From: Gammaproteobacteria bacterium
GTDB taxonomy: Bacteria > Pseudomonadota > Gammaproteobacteria > DSM-16500
NCBI GenBank assembly: GCA_013288655.1
Contig: JABDBK010000005.1
Location: 1 to 60,653 of the forward strand
Length of the DNA: 60,653 nt
Direction: 5' to 3'
A program made the position numbers and the translations under genes. Below the pieces are notes generated by a model that was not told the DNA's origin, did no database searches, and was given only the letters and a program-made list of their open reading frames with translations. Below are positions 37,446 through 47,151 of this stretch, piece after piece; the stretch's first letter is position 1; every line of letters begins with the position of its first letter.

Positions 37446-37781
37446 TTAATTATTTTTAAACGATATAAAAATATGCTTCTCTAAAAGTTCCAGCTGCGAA
37501 CGCATTTCCTCAATTTGAGCCATTAAATCCATCGCTAATGCAGCACCAGGAAGATTGACTTCTAAATCCTGCTGCAAACGTTTTATGATTTGAATTTTAC
37601 GCATATGGTTTGGATTAAAACGCCAAACTTCAATGGAAATGCCTTGAGGCTCAATGGCGCCGTATTCAATCAATTCACGTATGAATTCATGTGTTACATG
37701 ACAAATTTCGCATAATTCTTCCAAGCTTAACTCAGACTGCGCTTCCATGCTTAACACGGTGATTTCCTTATCCGCCGCCAT
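37446..37781 (-). CDS. cbpM: Chaperone modulator CbpM
   Basis: 111 residues, a MerR-like winged-helix protein: LSLEELCEICHVTHEFIRELIEYG, then the EVWRFNPNHMRKIQIIKRLQQDLEVN segment. CbpM binds the J-domain of CbpA and inhibits its co-chaperone activity. AGGAG lies 6 nt before the ATG. It directly follows cbpA, the standard pair. Confidence 0.88.
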   Translation of the reverse strand: MAADKEITVLSMEAQSELSLEELCEICHVTHEFIRELIEYGAIEPQGISIEVWRFNPNHMRKIQIIKRLQQDLEVNLPGAALAMDLMAQIEEMRSQLELLEKHIFISFKNN

Positions 37782-37790
37782 CTACCGCTC

Positions 37791-38729
37791 CTAAAACAAA
37801 TGTTCCCTTGGATTAAATGGAATATCTTTCGCCATTTTTTCGTATAAAGCGCGCTCAGCTTCTGTTTTTGCCGGTGGCGTTACAATTTGCAACATCACAT
37901 ATTGATCACCTGGAGTGGGTTTAGCAGGCAAGCCACGCCCTTTCAAACGAAGTTTTTGTCCTGCTTGCGAACCCTGAGCAATTTTTAAATCCACGGAGCC
38001 GCCTAAGGTTGGCACTTTAATTTTTGCACCTAAAGCTGCTTCCCATGGTGTAATAGGCAAGGTTAAATAAATATCATGCCCTTGTAAGGTATAAAGTTTA
38101 TGCGGCTCAATATCAATTTCTAAATACAGATCGCCTGATGGACCTTGGCCTATACCAGGCGAACCCTGATTAGTTAAACGCATTTGTTGGCCAGGCGTTA
38201 CGCCCTGAGGTATTTTAATTTTAAGGGTGCGTGTTTTATGATGCATATGACCATGCGCATCTATTTCTGGAACTTGTAGATGGATGGTTTTATCACCCCC
38301 GCGGAATGCTTCTTCTAATGGAATAGAAATTTTTGCATGTTCATCACGCCCACGTTGTTTAAATGGTCGTTGATGATGAAATCCGCTTTGCCGTGGACGT
38401 CCTTGCCCACCAAAAATGGATTCAAAAAAGTCACTAAATCCTCCAAGATTTTCCTCGCTGCCAAAATCAAAACCTTGCCAGTTAGGCGGCGGTCTAAACT
38501 CTTGGCCACTTTGCCATTGACTACCTAATTGATCATAAGCTTTTCGTTTCTTGCTATCTTTAAGCACTTCATAGGCTTCTTGAACGGCCTTGAACTTTTC
38601 TTCAGCATTAGTTTCCTTGCTGACATCAGGATGATATTTTCGTGCCAATTTTCGATAGGCTTGTTTCACCTGCTCAGGTGTTGCATCTCGCGATACGCCT
38701 AAAGTTTTATAATAATCTTTATATTCCAT
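37791..38729 (-). CDS. cbpA: DnaJ-class co-chaperone CbpA
   Basis: 312 residues. J-domain (1-70) with the HPD motif (YHPDVSK), a Gly/Phe-rich linker (about 75-130) and two C-terminal substrate-binding domains. It has no zinc finger, as expected for CbpA rather than DnaJ. It stimulates DnaK ATPase under stress. It lies 3 bp after the universal stress protein gene. Confidence 0.93.
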   Translation of the reverse strand: MEYKDYYKTLGVSRDATPEQVKQAYRKLARKYHPDVSKETNAEEKFKAVQEAYEVLKDSKKRKAYDQLGSQWQSGQEFRPPPNWQGFDFGSEENLGGFSDFFESIFGGQGRPRQSGFHHQRPFKQRGRDEHAKISIPLEEAFRGGDKTIHLQVPEIDAHGHMHHKTRTLKIKIPQGVTPGQQMRLTNQGSPGIGQGPSGDLYLEIDIEPHKLYTLQGHDIYLTLPITPWEAALGAKIKVPTLGGSVDLKIAQGSQAGQKLRLKGRGLPAKPTPGDQYVMLQIVTPPAKTEAERALYEKMAKDIPFNPREHLF

Positions 38730-38732
38730 GCA

Positions 38733-39155
38733 TCACTCGGGTAATCGTACAACCAATACATCACATTTCGCACCATGTAAAATAGCATTCGCCGTGGAAC
38801 CCAATAATAACGATAAGCCATGACGACCATGACTACCGCAAACAATTAAATCAACGCCTATGCTTTCGGCAATTTCTTGAATTTTTGATTTGGTAGGGCC
38901 CACTTCTACAAATTGGTCTTTTTTATCAACATTCAATGCATTACCTAATTTTGCCAAAGCAGTTCTAGATTCTTCTATGAGCTGGCCTTCAATATCTTCT
39001 ATACCTAAATAGGCATAACTATAACCTGGCATAGGTTCCACTACGTGAATCAAACTCAACTTGGCATGGGTAAAATCTCGCATAGCGCGAACTTTTGAAA
39101 TCACAAAATCCGACTCGTCTGATAAATCCGTTGCAAACAAAATATGTTTATACAT
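38733..39155 (-). CDS. Universal stress protein (UspA family)
   Basis: 140 residues of the UspA fold: the N-terminal strand YKHILFATDLSDES, and the ATP-binding-type C-terminal GSHGRHGLSLLLGSTANAIL with G-x-x-G-x9-G-S, so it probably binds ATP. AAGGGA precedes the ATG. It lies between clpB and cbpA, which ties it to the stress operon. Confidence 0.93.
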   Translation of the reverse strand: MYKHILFATDLSDESDFVISKVRAMRDFTHAKLSLIHVVEPMPGYSYAYLGIEDIEGQLIEESRTALAKLGNALNVDKKDQFVEVGPTKSKIQEIAESIGVDLIVCGSHGRHGLSLLLGSTANAILHGAKCDVLVVRLPE

Positions 39156-39178
39156 GGTTTTATTCCCTTAATATGTCA

Positions 39179-41767
39179 TTAAACTGTTGCAGTTGATTTT
39201 TTGAAAACAATATGGCCTTTCTCTATTCCAGCGGTCACGCTATCGCCAGGAGCAAACTTACCTGACAAAATATCTTGAGCCAATGGATTTTCAATATACT
39301 GTTGGATCGCACGTTTCAAAGGCCTCGCTCCATACACAGGATCATAACCGGTCATAGCCAAATAATCCAATGCTTCAGGACTCATATCTAAACCAATCTC
39401 TCGCTCCGCTAAACGCGAACGCAATCGATTAATTTGAATATCCGCGATGGATTTGATTTGTGCTTCATCAAGCGGATGAAAGACTACCGTTTCATCGATA
39501 CGATTTAGGAATTCGGGTCTGAAATGCTTTCCTACCACACCTAATACGGCTTCTTTCATTTTAAAATAATCACCGCTTTTAGAAATTTCCTGGATTAAAT
39601 CCGATCCTAAATTCGATGTCATGACAATGACCGTATTTCGAAAGTCCACCGTACGGCCATGGCTATCGGTTAAACGACCATCATCCAAGACCTGCAATAA
39701 AATATTAAACACATCAGGATGCGCTTTTTCAATTTCATCCAATAAAATAACGGAATAAGGTTTACGCCTGACAAGCTCTGTTAAATATCCGCCTTCTTCA
39801 TAACCCACATATCCGGGAGGTGCTCCCACCAAACGTGCGACGGCGTGTTTTTCCATGAATTCGGACATATCAACGCGTATCATGGCTTCTTCAGTATCAA
39901 ATAAAAAACTTGCGAGGGCTTTGCATAACTCTGTTTTACCCACACCTGTGGGGCCTAAGAATAAAAATGAACCAATAGGTTTGTTTGCATCGGATAATCC
40001 TGCGCGTGAACGGCGAATGGCATTACACACCGCGGAAACAGCCTGACTTTGACCTATGATGCGTTTATGAAGCGCATCTTCCATGTGCAAGAGTTTTTCT
40101 TTCTCACTTTCCATCATTTTTGAAACGGGAATATGTGTCCATTTAGATACCACTTCTGCGATTTCTTCTGCTGTCACTTTACTGCGCAGTAATTGTGTTT
40201 CTTGCTGCTCAGCTTTAGACGCCGCTTCCAATTGCTTTTCTAATTCTGGAATGCGTCCATATTGCAATTCTGCCATGCGCGTTAAATTACCCGCACGTCG
40301 TGCAGTATCAAATTCTTGACGTGCACGTTCTAATTCTTCTTTAATAGTCGTGGCACCATGTAAAGCTGCTTTTTCACTTTTCCAAATGTCTTCCAATCGT
40401 GTCGATTCAGTTTCAAGTTTTTTTAATTCTTCTTCAAGCTTGATTAAACGTTTTTTAGATCCTTCATCGGATTCTTTTTTTAAGGCTTCGCGTTCAATTT
40501 TAAGCTGCACAATTTTACGATCTAAATGATCAAGTTCTTCAGGTTTAGAGTCGATTTCCATGCGTATATTGCTTGCTGCTTCATCTATCAAATCAATCGC
40601 TTTATCAGGTAATTGTCTATCCGAAATATAACGGTGTGATAATGTCGCTGCCGCAACGAGAGCAGAATCGGTAATTTCTACGCCATGATGTAGTTCATAG
40701 CGTTCTTTCAAGCCGCGCAATATAGCGATGGTGTCTGGTACTGAAGGTTCATCCACTAAAATACGCTGAAAACGACGCTCGAGTGCTGCATCTTTTTCGA
40801 TATATTTGCGATACTCATCCAGCGTGGTAGCGCCCACACAGTGCAATTCGCCACGAGCAAGAGCGGGTTTTAACATATTGCCAGCGTCCATTGCACCTTC
40901 AGCTTTTCCAGCCCCTACTAAATTGTGAATTTCATCAATGAATAAAATAATATTGCCTTCTTGCTTGGCTAAATCCGTAAGCACCGCTTTTAAACGTTCT
41001 TCAAATTCTCCGCGAAATTTTGCACCTGCAATCAACGCTGCTAAATCTAGCGCTAACAATCGTTTATCTTTCAAACCCTCAGGAACTTCACCATTAATAA
41101 TGCGTTGCGCCAGACCTTCGACAATAGCTGTTTTACCTACACCTGGCTCACCGATAAGTACCGGATTATTTTTAGTGCGCCGCAATAAAACTTGAATGGT
41201 GCGGCGAATTTCCTGATCTCGACCAATCACAGGGTCAAGCTTGCCTTGCTCAGCACGCGCCGTCAAATCAATGGTATATTTTTCCAAAGCCCGTCGTTGA
41301 TCTTCTGCATTAGGATCTTGCACTTTTTGGCCTCCGCGTTCTTCATCGATGGCTTTTTCGATAGATTTTTTTGAGGCACCGGATTGTTTTAAGATGTCCG
41401 ATAATTTCCCCGAATCTTCACAAGCTGCTAACAAAAACAATTCGCTAGAGATATATTCATCTTTGCGTTTTTGGGCAAATTTATCAGTAAGATTAAGAAG
41501 TTTATTCAAATCATTCGAAATATGGATTTCACCGCCAGTGCCTTCGACTTGCGGTAAATGTTGAATAGCACTATCCAGTTGTGTGCGCAAATTGGCTATA
41601 TTCACGTTGGCTTTGGTAAGCACTGCACGTACACTGCCGCCTTCCTGATCTAATAAAGCCTTCATGACATGCACGGGTTCAATAAAGGCATTGTCTCGAC
41701 CTAATGCTAATGATTGGGCATCTGCTAAGGCTGATTGAAACTTACTTGTTAATTTGTCCATGCGCAT
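39179..41767 (-). CDS. clpB: ATP-dependent disaggregase ClpB
   Basis: 862 residues from [19 protein letters not shown]. The N-domain is followed by NBD1 with GEPGVGKT, a long coiled-coil middle domain (about 405-520) and NBD2 with GPTGVGKTE. It resolves protein aggregates with DnaK/DnaJ. The frame is open six codons upstream from a TTG that lies within the GGAG site, so the ATG at 41767 is preferred. A sigma-32-like promoter lies just upstream. First gene of clpB-usp-cbpA-cbpM. Confidence 0.97.
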   Translation of the reverse strand: MRMDKLTSKFQSALADAQSLALGRDNAFIEPVHVMKALLDQEGGSVRAVLTKANVNIANLRTQLDSAIQHLPQVEGTGGEIHISNDLNKLLNLTDKFAQKRKDEYISSELFLLAACEDSGKLSDILKQSGASKKSIEKAIDEERGGQKVQDPNAEDQRRALEKYTIDLTARAEQGKLDPVIGRDQEIRRTIQVLLRRTKNNPVLIGEPGVGKTAIVEGLAQRIINGEVPEGLKDKRLLALDLAALIAGAKFRGEFEERLKAVLTDLAKQEGNIILFIDEIHNLVGAGKAEGAMDAGNMLKPALARGELHCVGATTLDEYRKYIEKDAALERRFQRILVDEPSVPDTIAILRGLKERYELHHGVEITDSALVAAATLSHRYISDRQLPDKAIDLIDEAASNIRMEIDSKPEELDHLDRKIVQLKIEREALKKESDEGSKKRLIKLEEELKKLETESTRLEDIWKSEKAALHGATTIKEELERARQEFDTARRAGNLTRMAELQYGRIPELEKQLEAASKAEQQETQLLRSKVTAEEIAEVVSKWTHIPVSKMMESEKEKLLHMEDALHKRIIGQSQAVSAVCNAIRRSRAGLSDANKPIGSFLFLGPTGVGKTELCKALASFLFDTEEAMIRVDMSEFMEKHAVARLVGAPPGYVGYEEGGYLTELVRRKPYSVILLDEIEKAHPDVFNILLQVLDDGRLTDSHGRTVDFRNTVIVMTSNLGSDLIQEISKSGDYFKMKEAVLGVVGKHFRPEFLNRIDETVVFHPLDEAQIKSIADIQINRLRSRLAEREIGLDMSPEALDYLAMTGYDPVYGARPLKRAIQQYIENPLAQDILSGKFAPGDSVTAGIEKGHIVFKKSTATV

Positions 41768-41802
41768 AAAATGATCGGTCTCCAAATGTTTCTATATAAA
41801 CA

Positions 41803-41831
41803 ATATGGGGATTATTCCTTATCAATTAAAG
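41803..41831 (-). promoter_or_regulatory. Putative sigma-32 (heat shock) promoter of clpB
   Basis: On the minus strand, CTTTAAT (41831-41825), a 14-nt spacer, then CCCCATAT (41810-41803). This is close to the heat-shock consensus CTTGAAA / CCCCATNT; the -10 part matches fully. The predicted start is about 30 nt upstream of the clpB ATG. Confidence 0.7.
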
Positions 41832-41874
41832 AGAAAACTAAATAATAGCATTATCTCAATCACAAGATCTATAA

Positions 41875-41916
41875 AACTGAGCCACGGCCACGCCCCCTAA
41901 CAGCCGTAGCTCAGTT
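41875..41916. repeat. 14-bp inverted repeat with tRNA-like box
   Basis: AACTGAGCCACGGC and GCCGTAGCTCAGTT flank a 14-nt loop rich in C, with one mismatch. The arm resembles the acceptor/D-arm start of the tRNA-Lys 1.6 kb away (GCCGTTAGCTCAGT) with one base missing. It lies between the divergent clpB and AbiE promoters. A T4 tail follows on the minus strand. Role unknown. Confidence 0.5.
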
Positions 41917-41946
41917 ACAATATGAATTTATTGCAAATTTTAATTT

Positions 41947-42007
41947 AAAATGACTATTTGTGACGATAATAACAATCTGTTATAATAAATAAAAATGACT
42001 ATTTGTG
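41947..42007 (+). promoter_or_regulatory. AbiE promoter with 16-bp direct-repeat operator
   Basis: AAAATGACTATTTGTG occurs exactly twice, at 41947-41962 and 41992-42007, 45 bp apart. A promoter TTGTGA (41958-41963), 17 nt, TATAAT (41981-41986) is placed so that repeat 1 covers the -35 and repeat 2 covers the transcription start. This suits negative autoregulation by the antitoxin. Confidence 0.7.
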
Positions 42008-42029
42008 GCATTAATATTGAGAGGATTCT

Positions 42030-42479
42030 ATGCGCCCAAATCATTACAACAATCACTATCGCGATTCATTGAGACAGAAAATTGGCCATTTTGCTGGCCA
42101 AGTATTTTCTCGCAATGATTTGTCTCGCAATCATTCTAACCGCGAACAACTTCGCCTCAATCGAGCTTTAAATGTTTTTGCAGAAGAAGGTTTCATAATA
42201 AAGATTAGTCACGGCCTCTATGCGAAAGCCGAGTTAATGACGTTCCCTAATGGCAAAACAAAAGTAGTCTTACAGGCATCATTTGAAGATGTTGCCATTG
42301 AAGCGCTCAACAAACTTGCTATCAAGTGGGAATATGGCCGCGCCATTCAAGAATACAATGCTGGCAAAACCACTCAAGTTCCAACTACCCTCACCGTTCG
42401 ATTGAAAAGCCGCTTCCGTGGCGCCATTAGTGCTGAAGGCCGTTCTGTTTTATTTGAGGACAACATGAATGCTCGGTGA
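42030..42479 (+). CDS. AbiEi/DUF6088-type antitoxin
   Basis: 149 residues. The N-terminal winged-helix region (FAGQVFSRNDLSRN...LRLNRALNVFAEEGFIIKISHGLYAK, about 20-70) resembles the DNA-binding part of AbiEi-like antitoxins and DUF6088 proteins. It is basic overall. GAGAGG precedes the ATG. It overlaps the toxin gene by 11 bp, the usual antitoxin-first order. It is expected to repress its own promoter through the direct repeats upstream. Confidence 0.82.
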   Translation: MRPNHYNNHYRDSLRQKIGHFAGQVFSRNDLSRNHSNREQLRLNRALNVFAEEGFIIKISHGLYAKAELMTFPNGKTKVVLQASFEDVAIEALNKLAIKWEYGRAIQEYNAGKTTQVPTTLTVRLKSRFRGAISAEGRSVLFEDNMNAR

Positions 42480-43419
42480 ATTACTGGATATACAAGTTAA
42501 AAAAACTGCGAAGATGTTAGGCATCCCTGCCGATTTTATTATAAAAGACTATTATATAACACTCGCTATACAAGCATTAAGCTCAGTAAAAGACCCATAC
42601 TTTACTCTCATTTTCCAAGGCGGTACCAGTCTTTCGAAAGGCCATCAAGTGATTAACCGCCTATCAGAAGACATCGATTTTCGTATTATCTTAAAGCCGG
42701 ATGCAACTCATTTAGGTAAAGAAGTTCGTAGAAAACGTCTGCGTGATTTCCGGTACATGCTCATAGATACATTAAAAAATACGGGCTTTTCCATTGCAAC
42801 AGAACAGATTAAAGTATTTTATGAAGGCCGATTTATGAGCATTCGAGCAAGCTATGAAGGCTCATCTCGCATCACTTATCTTAAACCCCATATTGCGATT
42901 GATTGTTTTGTTGGCGAGTTGCTACTTGTACCTCAAACTGCTGCAATAACCTCTCTTATTAAAATAATATTAGATCAAGAATGCACTCATCACTCAATTC
43001 ATATACCCTGCCTCGCTCTTGATGAAACAGCAGCAGAAAAATGGGTAGCTCTAACTCGGCGCATTGCAAATAGTCAAGAAAAAGAACGTGACACCGATAA
43101 ACACTTAGTACGCCACATCTATGACTTACATCAACTACAATCAAAAAGCTTGCTCAGTGGAAAATATAAAAACCTTATTCAATACATCATTGAAAAAGAT
43201 ATCTCAATTTTTAAAAACCATGACACCGCATATAATAAAAATCCTATACAAGCTTCACAGGATGCGCTTGCGGCATTATACAATGACCCGCAATGGCTAC
43301 AACATTGGGACAACTTTTGCGACCAAATGGTATATGAAAATAATAAACCTAAGTTTTCTGAAGCAATAAACACATTGCAATTAATGAACCAAGAAATTCC
43401 TCATGGCAGAACAAATTAG
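42469..43419 (+). CDS. AbiEii-type nucleotidyltransferase toxin
   Basis: 316 residues. The nucleotidyltransferase signature is GGTSLSK (51-57) and SEDIDF (66-71), with a later conserved Lys region (ETAAEKWVAL). AbiEii-like toxins transfer nucleotides to targets, in some members tRNA acceptor ends, and block growth or phage. It pairs with the overlapping antitoxin as a type IV module. tRNA-Lys lies 22 bp beyond its stop. Confidence 0.88.
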   Translation: MLGELLDIQVKKTAKMLGIPADFIIKDYYITLAIQALSSVKDPYFTLIFQGGTSLSKGHQVINRLSEDIDFRIILKPDATHLGKEVRRKRLRDFRYMLIDTLKNTGFSIATEQIKVFYEGRFMSIRASYEGSSRITYLKPHIAIDCFVGELLLVPQTAAITSLIKIILDQECTHHSIHIPCLALDETAAEKWVALTRRIANSQEKERDTDKHLVRHIYDLHQLQSKSLLSGKYKNLIQYIIEKDISIFKNHDTAYNKNPIQASQDALAALYNDPQWLQHWDNFCDQMVYENNKPKFSEAINTLQLMNQEIPHGRTN

Positions 43420-43441
43420 CTATTTGACTAGCTTAATTAGA

Positions 43442-43514
43442 TGGGCCGTCTGCGATTCGAACGCAGGACCAACAGGTTAAAAGCCTGCTGCTCTACCGAC
43501 TGAGCTAACGGCCC
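43442..43514 (-). tRNA. tRNA-Lys (anticodon UUU)
   Basis: 73 nt in full cloverleaf on the minus strand: acceptor GGGCCGT / ACGGCCC, D arm starting TAGCTCAGTCGG, anticodon stem GCAGG / CCTGT with loop CTTTTAA (anticodon TTT at 43481-43479), T loop TTCGAAT, discriminator A. CCA is not encoded. It lies between queE and the AbiE toxin and has its own promoter. Confidence 0.97.
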
Positions 43515-43542
43515 CCAAAGTATGAGCGGGTTAAGGCTGCCA

Positions 43543-43570
43543 ATGATACCTATTTAAAAAAAAATATCAA
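43543..43570 (-). promoter_or_regulatory. Putative tRNA-Lys promoter
   Basis: On the minus strand, TTGATA (43570-43565), 16 nt including a T-run, TATCAT (43548-43543). The predicted start is near 43536, about 22 nt before the tRNA. It overlaps the last codons of queE. Confidence 0.55.
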
Positions 43571-44208
43571 CGTCCAGGTGCATTTCCCCATAAAAATTTA
43601 TGTAATTGAATTTGCAAACGCGCGGGGAGTCGGTCTTTTAATATCCAATCTGCTAATTCACCTGGGTTTTGTTGCTCATAACTAGGCGAAAACAATACTT
43701 CACACATAGCAGCTAGCTGATATTGTTGTATGATATTTTTTGACCACTCATAATCTGCCTGATCACAAATCACAAATTTCACTTGATCATGGGGTTGTAA
43801 GCAAGACATATTTTCGAAAAGGTTTTTATCGACTTCGCCTGAACCAGGTGTTTTGATATCTATGACTTTAACTACTCTGCTATCCACTGCTGAAACATCA
43901 AGCGCACCACTCGTCTCTAAAGATACCTCATAACCCGCGTCACACAGAGCCATTAAAAGCGGTATACAAGCTTTTTGTGCCAAAGGCTCGCCGCCGGTGA
44001 CAGTGACAAAACGTGGCTGATAACTTGCTACCGTTTGCAATATATCATGGATATCAAGCCACTGACCGCCTTGAAAAGCATAAGCCGTATCGCAATAGCC
44101 GCAACGCAAAGGACAACCCGTTAAACGCACAAAGACCGTGGGTAATCCTACGGTCCTTGTTTCACCTTGCAACGAATAAAAAATTTCAGAAATACGCAAA
44201 CGACTCAA
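43567..44208 (-). CDS. queE: 7-carboxy-7-deazaguanine synthase
   Basis: 213 residues, a radical-SAM enzyme. The cluster motif CPLRCGYC (Cys32, 36, 39) is followed by VTGGEPLAQ. The N-terminal FYSLQGETRTVGLPTVFVRLTG is typical of QueE. It makes 7-carboxy-7-deazaguanine for queuosine. It follows cpoB, as in many gammaproteobacteria. Confidence 0.94.
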   Translation of the reverse strand: MSRLRISEIFYSLQGETRTVGLPTVFVRLTGCPLRCGYCDTAYAFQGGQWLDIHDILQTVASYQPRFVTVTGGEPLAQKACIPLLMALCDAGYEVSLETSGALDVSAVDSRVVKVIDIKTPGSGEVDKNLFENMSCLQPHDQVKFVICDQADYEWSKNIIQQYQLAAMCEVLFSPSYEQQNPGELADWILKDRLPARLQIQLHKFLWGNAPGR

Positions 44209-44211
44209 TAT

Positions 44212-45234
44212 TTAATGACCTGCTTTTTTAATCTGTTTTAATTGTTCGGTCGCTAAACGAGCTGAAGCAGTACCAGGATATTGACTCACTACACTCTTAA
44301 ATGCCACTTTTGCTTCATTCCACTTGAATTGTCCCGCATAAATTAAGCCTAATTTAAGCTGGGCATCCGATGCTTTAGAGCTGCTTGGAAAGTTTTTGAC
44401 TACAAGTGAAAATTCGCTAGCTGACTGTTCATTCTTGTTTAATAGGCTATACAATTCACCTAACCAATAATGTGCATTTGCAGCAGTCGGCCCACTCGGA
44501 TATCTCTGCAACATTTTTTGCAAGGTGGCAATAGCATCATTGTATTTTTTTGCCTTAATCAAGTCATAAGCAGTCTGATAAATTTGTTGCTCTTCAGCAA
44601 CATTAGGACGTGCGGTTTTAGTCGTAGCAGGAGTCGCCGCAACAGGTGTTGATAAGCGCTTTGTCGGTGACTTAGAAGCTGATTTAATCGCTGCCGTCTT
44701 CGCTGTCGCAGCATCACTATTTGCTATAGATGCCTTGGATGCTTGAAGCTCAGAAAGTCTTTTATCTAAATCAGCATACATCGCTTTTAGCTGAATTTGC
44801 GCTTGTTGCAATTGATGCGACATATCCTCAACCTGGCCTCTCAGTGACTGCACTTCTTTTTGCAACTCATCTGCTTTAGCCAGGTTGCTTCCTTGCTGCA
44901 AGTTTTTAATTTGCTGCTCGGCTCGTTGAATTCGCTGATCTAAAGTAAGCGGTCGCGGTGGAGGAACTGGTACAGCAGGAGGTGGAGGAGCAGCTTGACT
45001 TGACGGTGCATTACTCACTTCTGCTGGAGCCAAACCGCCCGAATAAGGCGCAGCAGGAGCAGAGGAGGCATCGACAGGCGGGGGGGGTGGTGATGGCGCA
45101 TCCACAGCCTGTCCATCAAATGGAGGTGGATAGTTATCCACCTCATAAACAGGTGCATCATCAGCATAAACAACAAAGGCAAGACTTGAGAGCATGACCA
45201 CTGCAAGCATACGCTTTAGTTTAACAAATCCCAT
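44212..45234 (-). CDS. cpoB: Cell division coordinator CpoB (YbgF), TPR protein
   Basis: 340 residues. A signal peptide (1-~24), a long Pro/Ala-rich stretch (about 30-95), a trimerising coiled coil (about 95-165) and C-terminal TPR repeats (about 215-335). CpoB links Tol-Pal to peptidoglycan synthesis at division. AGGGA precedes the ATG. The proline-rich linker is longer than in E. coli. It lies 3 bp after pal. Confidence 0.92.
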   Translation of the reverse strand: MGFVKLKRMLAVVMLSSLAFVVYADDAPVYEVDNYPPPFDGQAVDAPSPPPPPVDASSAPAAPYSGGLAPAEVSNAPSSQAAPPPPAVPVPPPRPLTLDQRIQRAEQQIKNLQQGSNLAKADELQKEVQSLRGQVEDMSHQLQQAQIQLKAMYADLDKRLSELQASKASIANSDAATAKTAAIKSASKSPTKRLSTPVAATPATTKTARPNVAEEQQIYQTAYDLIKAKKYNDAIATLQKMLQRYPSGPTAANAHYWLGELYSLLNKNEQSASEFSLVVKNFPSSSKASDAQLKLGLIYAGQFKWNEAKVAFKSVVSQYPGTASARLATEQLKQIKKAGH

Positions 45235-45237
45235 AAA

Positions 45238-45786
45238 TTATCCCTGTTGTATGCGCGCAAAAATTGCTCGCCTATCCATTTGGTAATCTTCTTCCGAATG
45301 ACCTTGAGCTGCTAAACGCTCTGCACCATAACTAAGCATACGAATTTGATCTGGATTTACGCCTTTTGCTTTCAAAATATCAGCGATAGCATTAGCACGA
45401 CGCTCACCTAAACCAACATTATATTCGCGGCTTCCGCGTGGATCGGTATGTCCTTCAAGAATGATTTTAGCTTTTGGATGAGCAAGAAGATAATCCGCTT
45501 TTGCATAAATAGCAGGCATATCTGCTGACTTCACTACACTTCTATCGAAATCAAAATAGTATACATCCTTAGATGTAGCATGTTTAGAACTGACGCCATC
45601 GCCATAATTTGCGCCCGAACCCGCACCCGAAGCTTGTGCTTTTTGTGCTCCTTGCGTTCTATCATAAGGATCATCATATGAACTACCTTCATTTGGGTTC
45701 ATATTTTTCTTTGTATGAGTACAAGCTGATATAGCTAATACGCTTGCAGCAACCAACAACACTTGCGCCAATTTTTTCAATTGCAT
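45238..45786 (-). CDS. pal: Peptidoglycan-associated lipoprotein Pal
   Basis: 182 residues. A lipobox (AISAC) is followed by a short linker and an OmpA-like domain: VYYFDFDRSVV, ILEGHTDPRGSREYNVGLGERRA, VNPDQIRMLSYGAE. It anchors the outer membrane to peptidoglycan and partners TolB. Confidence 0.97.
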   Translation of the reverse strand: MQLKKLAQVLLVAASVLAISACTHTKKNMNPNEGSSYDDPYDRTQGAQKAQASGAGSGANYGDGVSSKHATSKDVYYFDFDRSVVKSADMPAIYAKADYLLAHPKAKIILEGHTDPRGSREYNVGLGERRANAIADILKAKGVNPDQIRMLSYGAERLAAQGHSEEDYQMDRRAIFARIQQG

Positions 45787-45838
45787 GACTCTCTTCTCCC
45801 TTCATAAATGCATCAGTATACCCCTAATATATATCCTA

Positions 45839-47095
45839 TCAAGACAAAAATGGCGACCAGGCAGGATCTTGGACTTCACCATTTCGCGCTGGCAATCGTA
45901 GCTGAATACTTCCATCCGTTGCAGCCATCCCTAACACATTTTGACCTTTATACCATGTACCGAACAAAACCATCGCACCATTAGGCGCCATTGTCGGTGA
46001 CTGACTATCGGAACCCGAGTTTGTTAATATTCTAAACATGCCTGTATCTAAGTCAAGTGTTCCAATATTAAACAATCCTGAGTCTTGATTAAGCACGACT
46101 AAACGGTTTCCATCCGGCGTGTAGGATGCTCGCGCATTATATTTTCCTTCATAAGTCACCCTTGAAACAGCACGATCCGCTAAATTCATTTTATAAATTT
46201 GCGGATTTCCGCTTCGATTAGAAGTAAAAACAATCGATTTCCCATCCGGCGACCAAGATGGTTCCGTATTGATATAATAGTCATTTGTCAGTTGCATCAT
46301 TTGACCCGTCATCAAATCTAATACATAAATATTAGGAGAAACATTCTTAGATAAAACTAATGCAAGCTTATTACCATTCGGCGACCACGCTGGCGCACCA
46401 TTGATGCCTGGGACTTGACTCACTAAACGCCTAGCGCCTGTGGCAACATCTTGAATATAAATAGCAGTATGTCTGTTTTCGAATGAAACATAAGCAATTT
46501 TTCTGCCATTTGGCGCCCAAGCTGGCGACATAATGGGTTCGTATGAAGCGAGCAAGGGTTTAGCGTTGTAACCATCCTGATCAGATATTTCAAGAATGTG
46601 TCGTGTCTGGCCATTAGGCAAATGTTGCAATACAATATATGCTAAACGTGTTGAAAAAACACCGCGCATACCGGTAATTTGCTGAAATATCAAATCGCTG
46701 ATGTGATGCGCAACAGATCGAAGTTCTGAGTAAGGAACAGTATAATTTCTTGTTAATAACACGGATTGTTCTGCATCTTTCAGCGCATCAACTAACTGAA
46801 AACTAACTTGATATTTATTATCTCCAACCTGTAAAACACGGCCGACAACCTTTGTATCCGTTTTTTTAGAATCATCGCCATAAACCTTAAAACGGCCGCT
46901 ATTGCGAAGATCATTGCTGATAATTGCAGCTACATCTTCTCGAGGCATGTCACCTTGAACAGGAAAAGGATGTACGGCAATTGGCACGGCTCCTGCTATC
47001 CCGCGCGTCAGCTCCAGGTTTAATATCGCAAATGCGGAACTAGTAATAAACATGGCGATACCCATGCATAACATGGCGATATATTTTCGCATCAT
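45839..47095 (-). CDS. tolB: Tol-Pal system protein TolB
   Basis: 418 residues. The signal peptide [23 protein letters not shown] is followed by an N-terminal domain and a six-bladed beta-propeller of repeated WSPDGKxIxFxSNRxG-type motifs. The start at 47095 has GGAG upstream; the frame is open 14 codons further. It lies after the inserted GGDEF/EAL gene rather than directly after tolA. Confidence 0.96.
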   Translation of the reverse strand: MMRKYIAMLCMGIAMFITSSAFAILNLELTRGIAGAVPIAVHPFPVQGDMPREDVAAIISNDLRNSGRFKVYGDDSKKTDTKVVGRVLQVGDNKYQVSFQLVDALKDAEQSVLLTRNYTVPYSELRSVAHHISDLIFQQITGMRGVFSTRLAYIVLQHLPNGQTRHILEISDQDGYNAKPLLASYEPIMSPAWAPNGRKIAYVSFENRHTAIYIQDVATGARRLVSQVPGINGAPAWSPNGNKLALVLSKNVSPNIYVLDLMTGQMMQLTNDYYINTEPSWSPDGKSIVFTSNRSGNPQIYKMNLADRAVSRVTYEGKYNARASYTPDGNRLVVLNQDSGLFNIGTLDLDTGMFRILTNSGSDSQSPTMAPNGAMVLFGTWYKGQNVLGMAATDGSIQLRLPARNGEVQDPAWSPFLS

Positions 47096-47151
47096 GAATG
47101 AATTCTCCGTTGGAAATTGTAGGATTTTATACCACAAATTGAGTGATGGCG

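Noticed and set aside
41875-41916. A tRNA gene or tRNA pseudogene on account of the AGCTCAGT box
   Set aside because: It is a simple inverted repeat with a C-rich loop; no anticodon arm, T arm or acceptor pairing follows.
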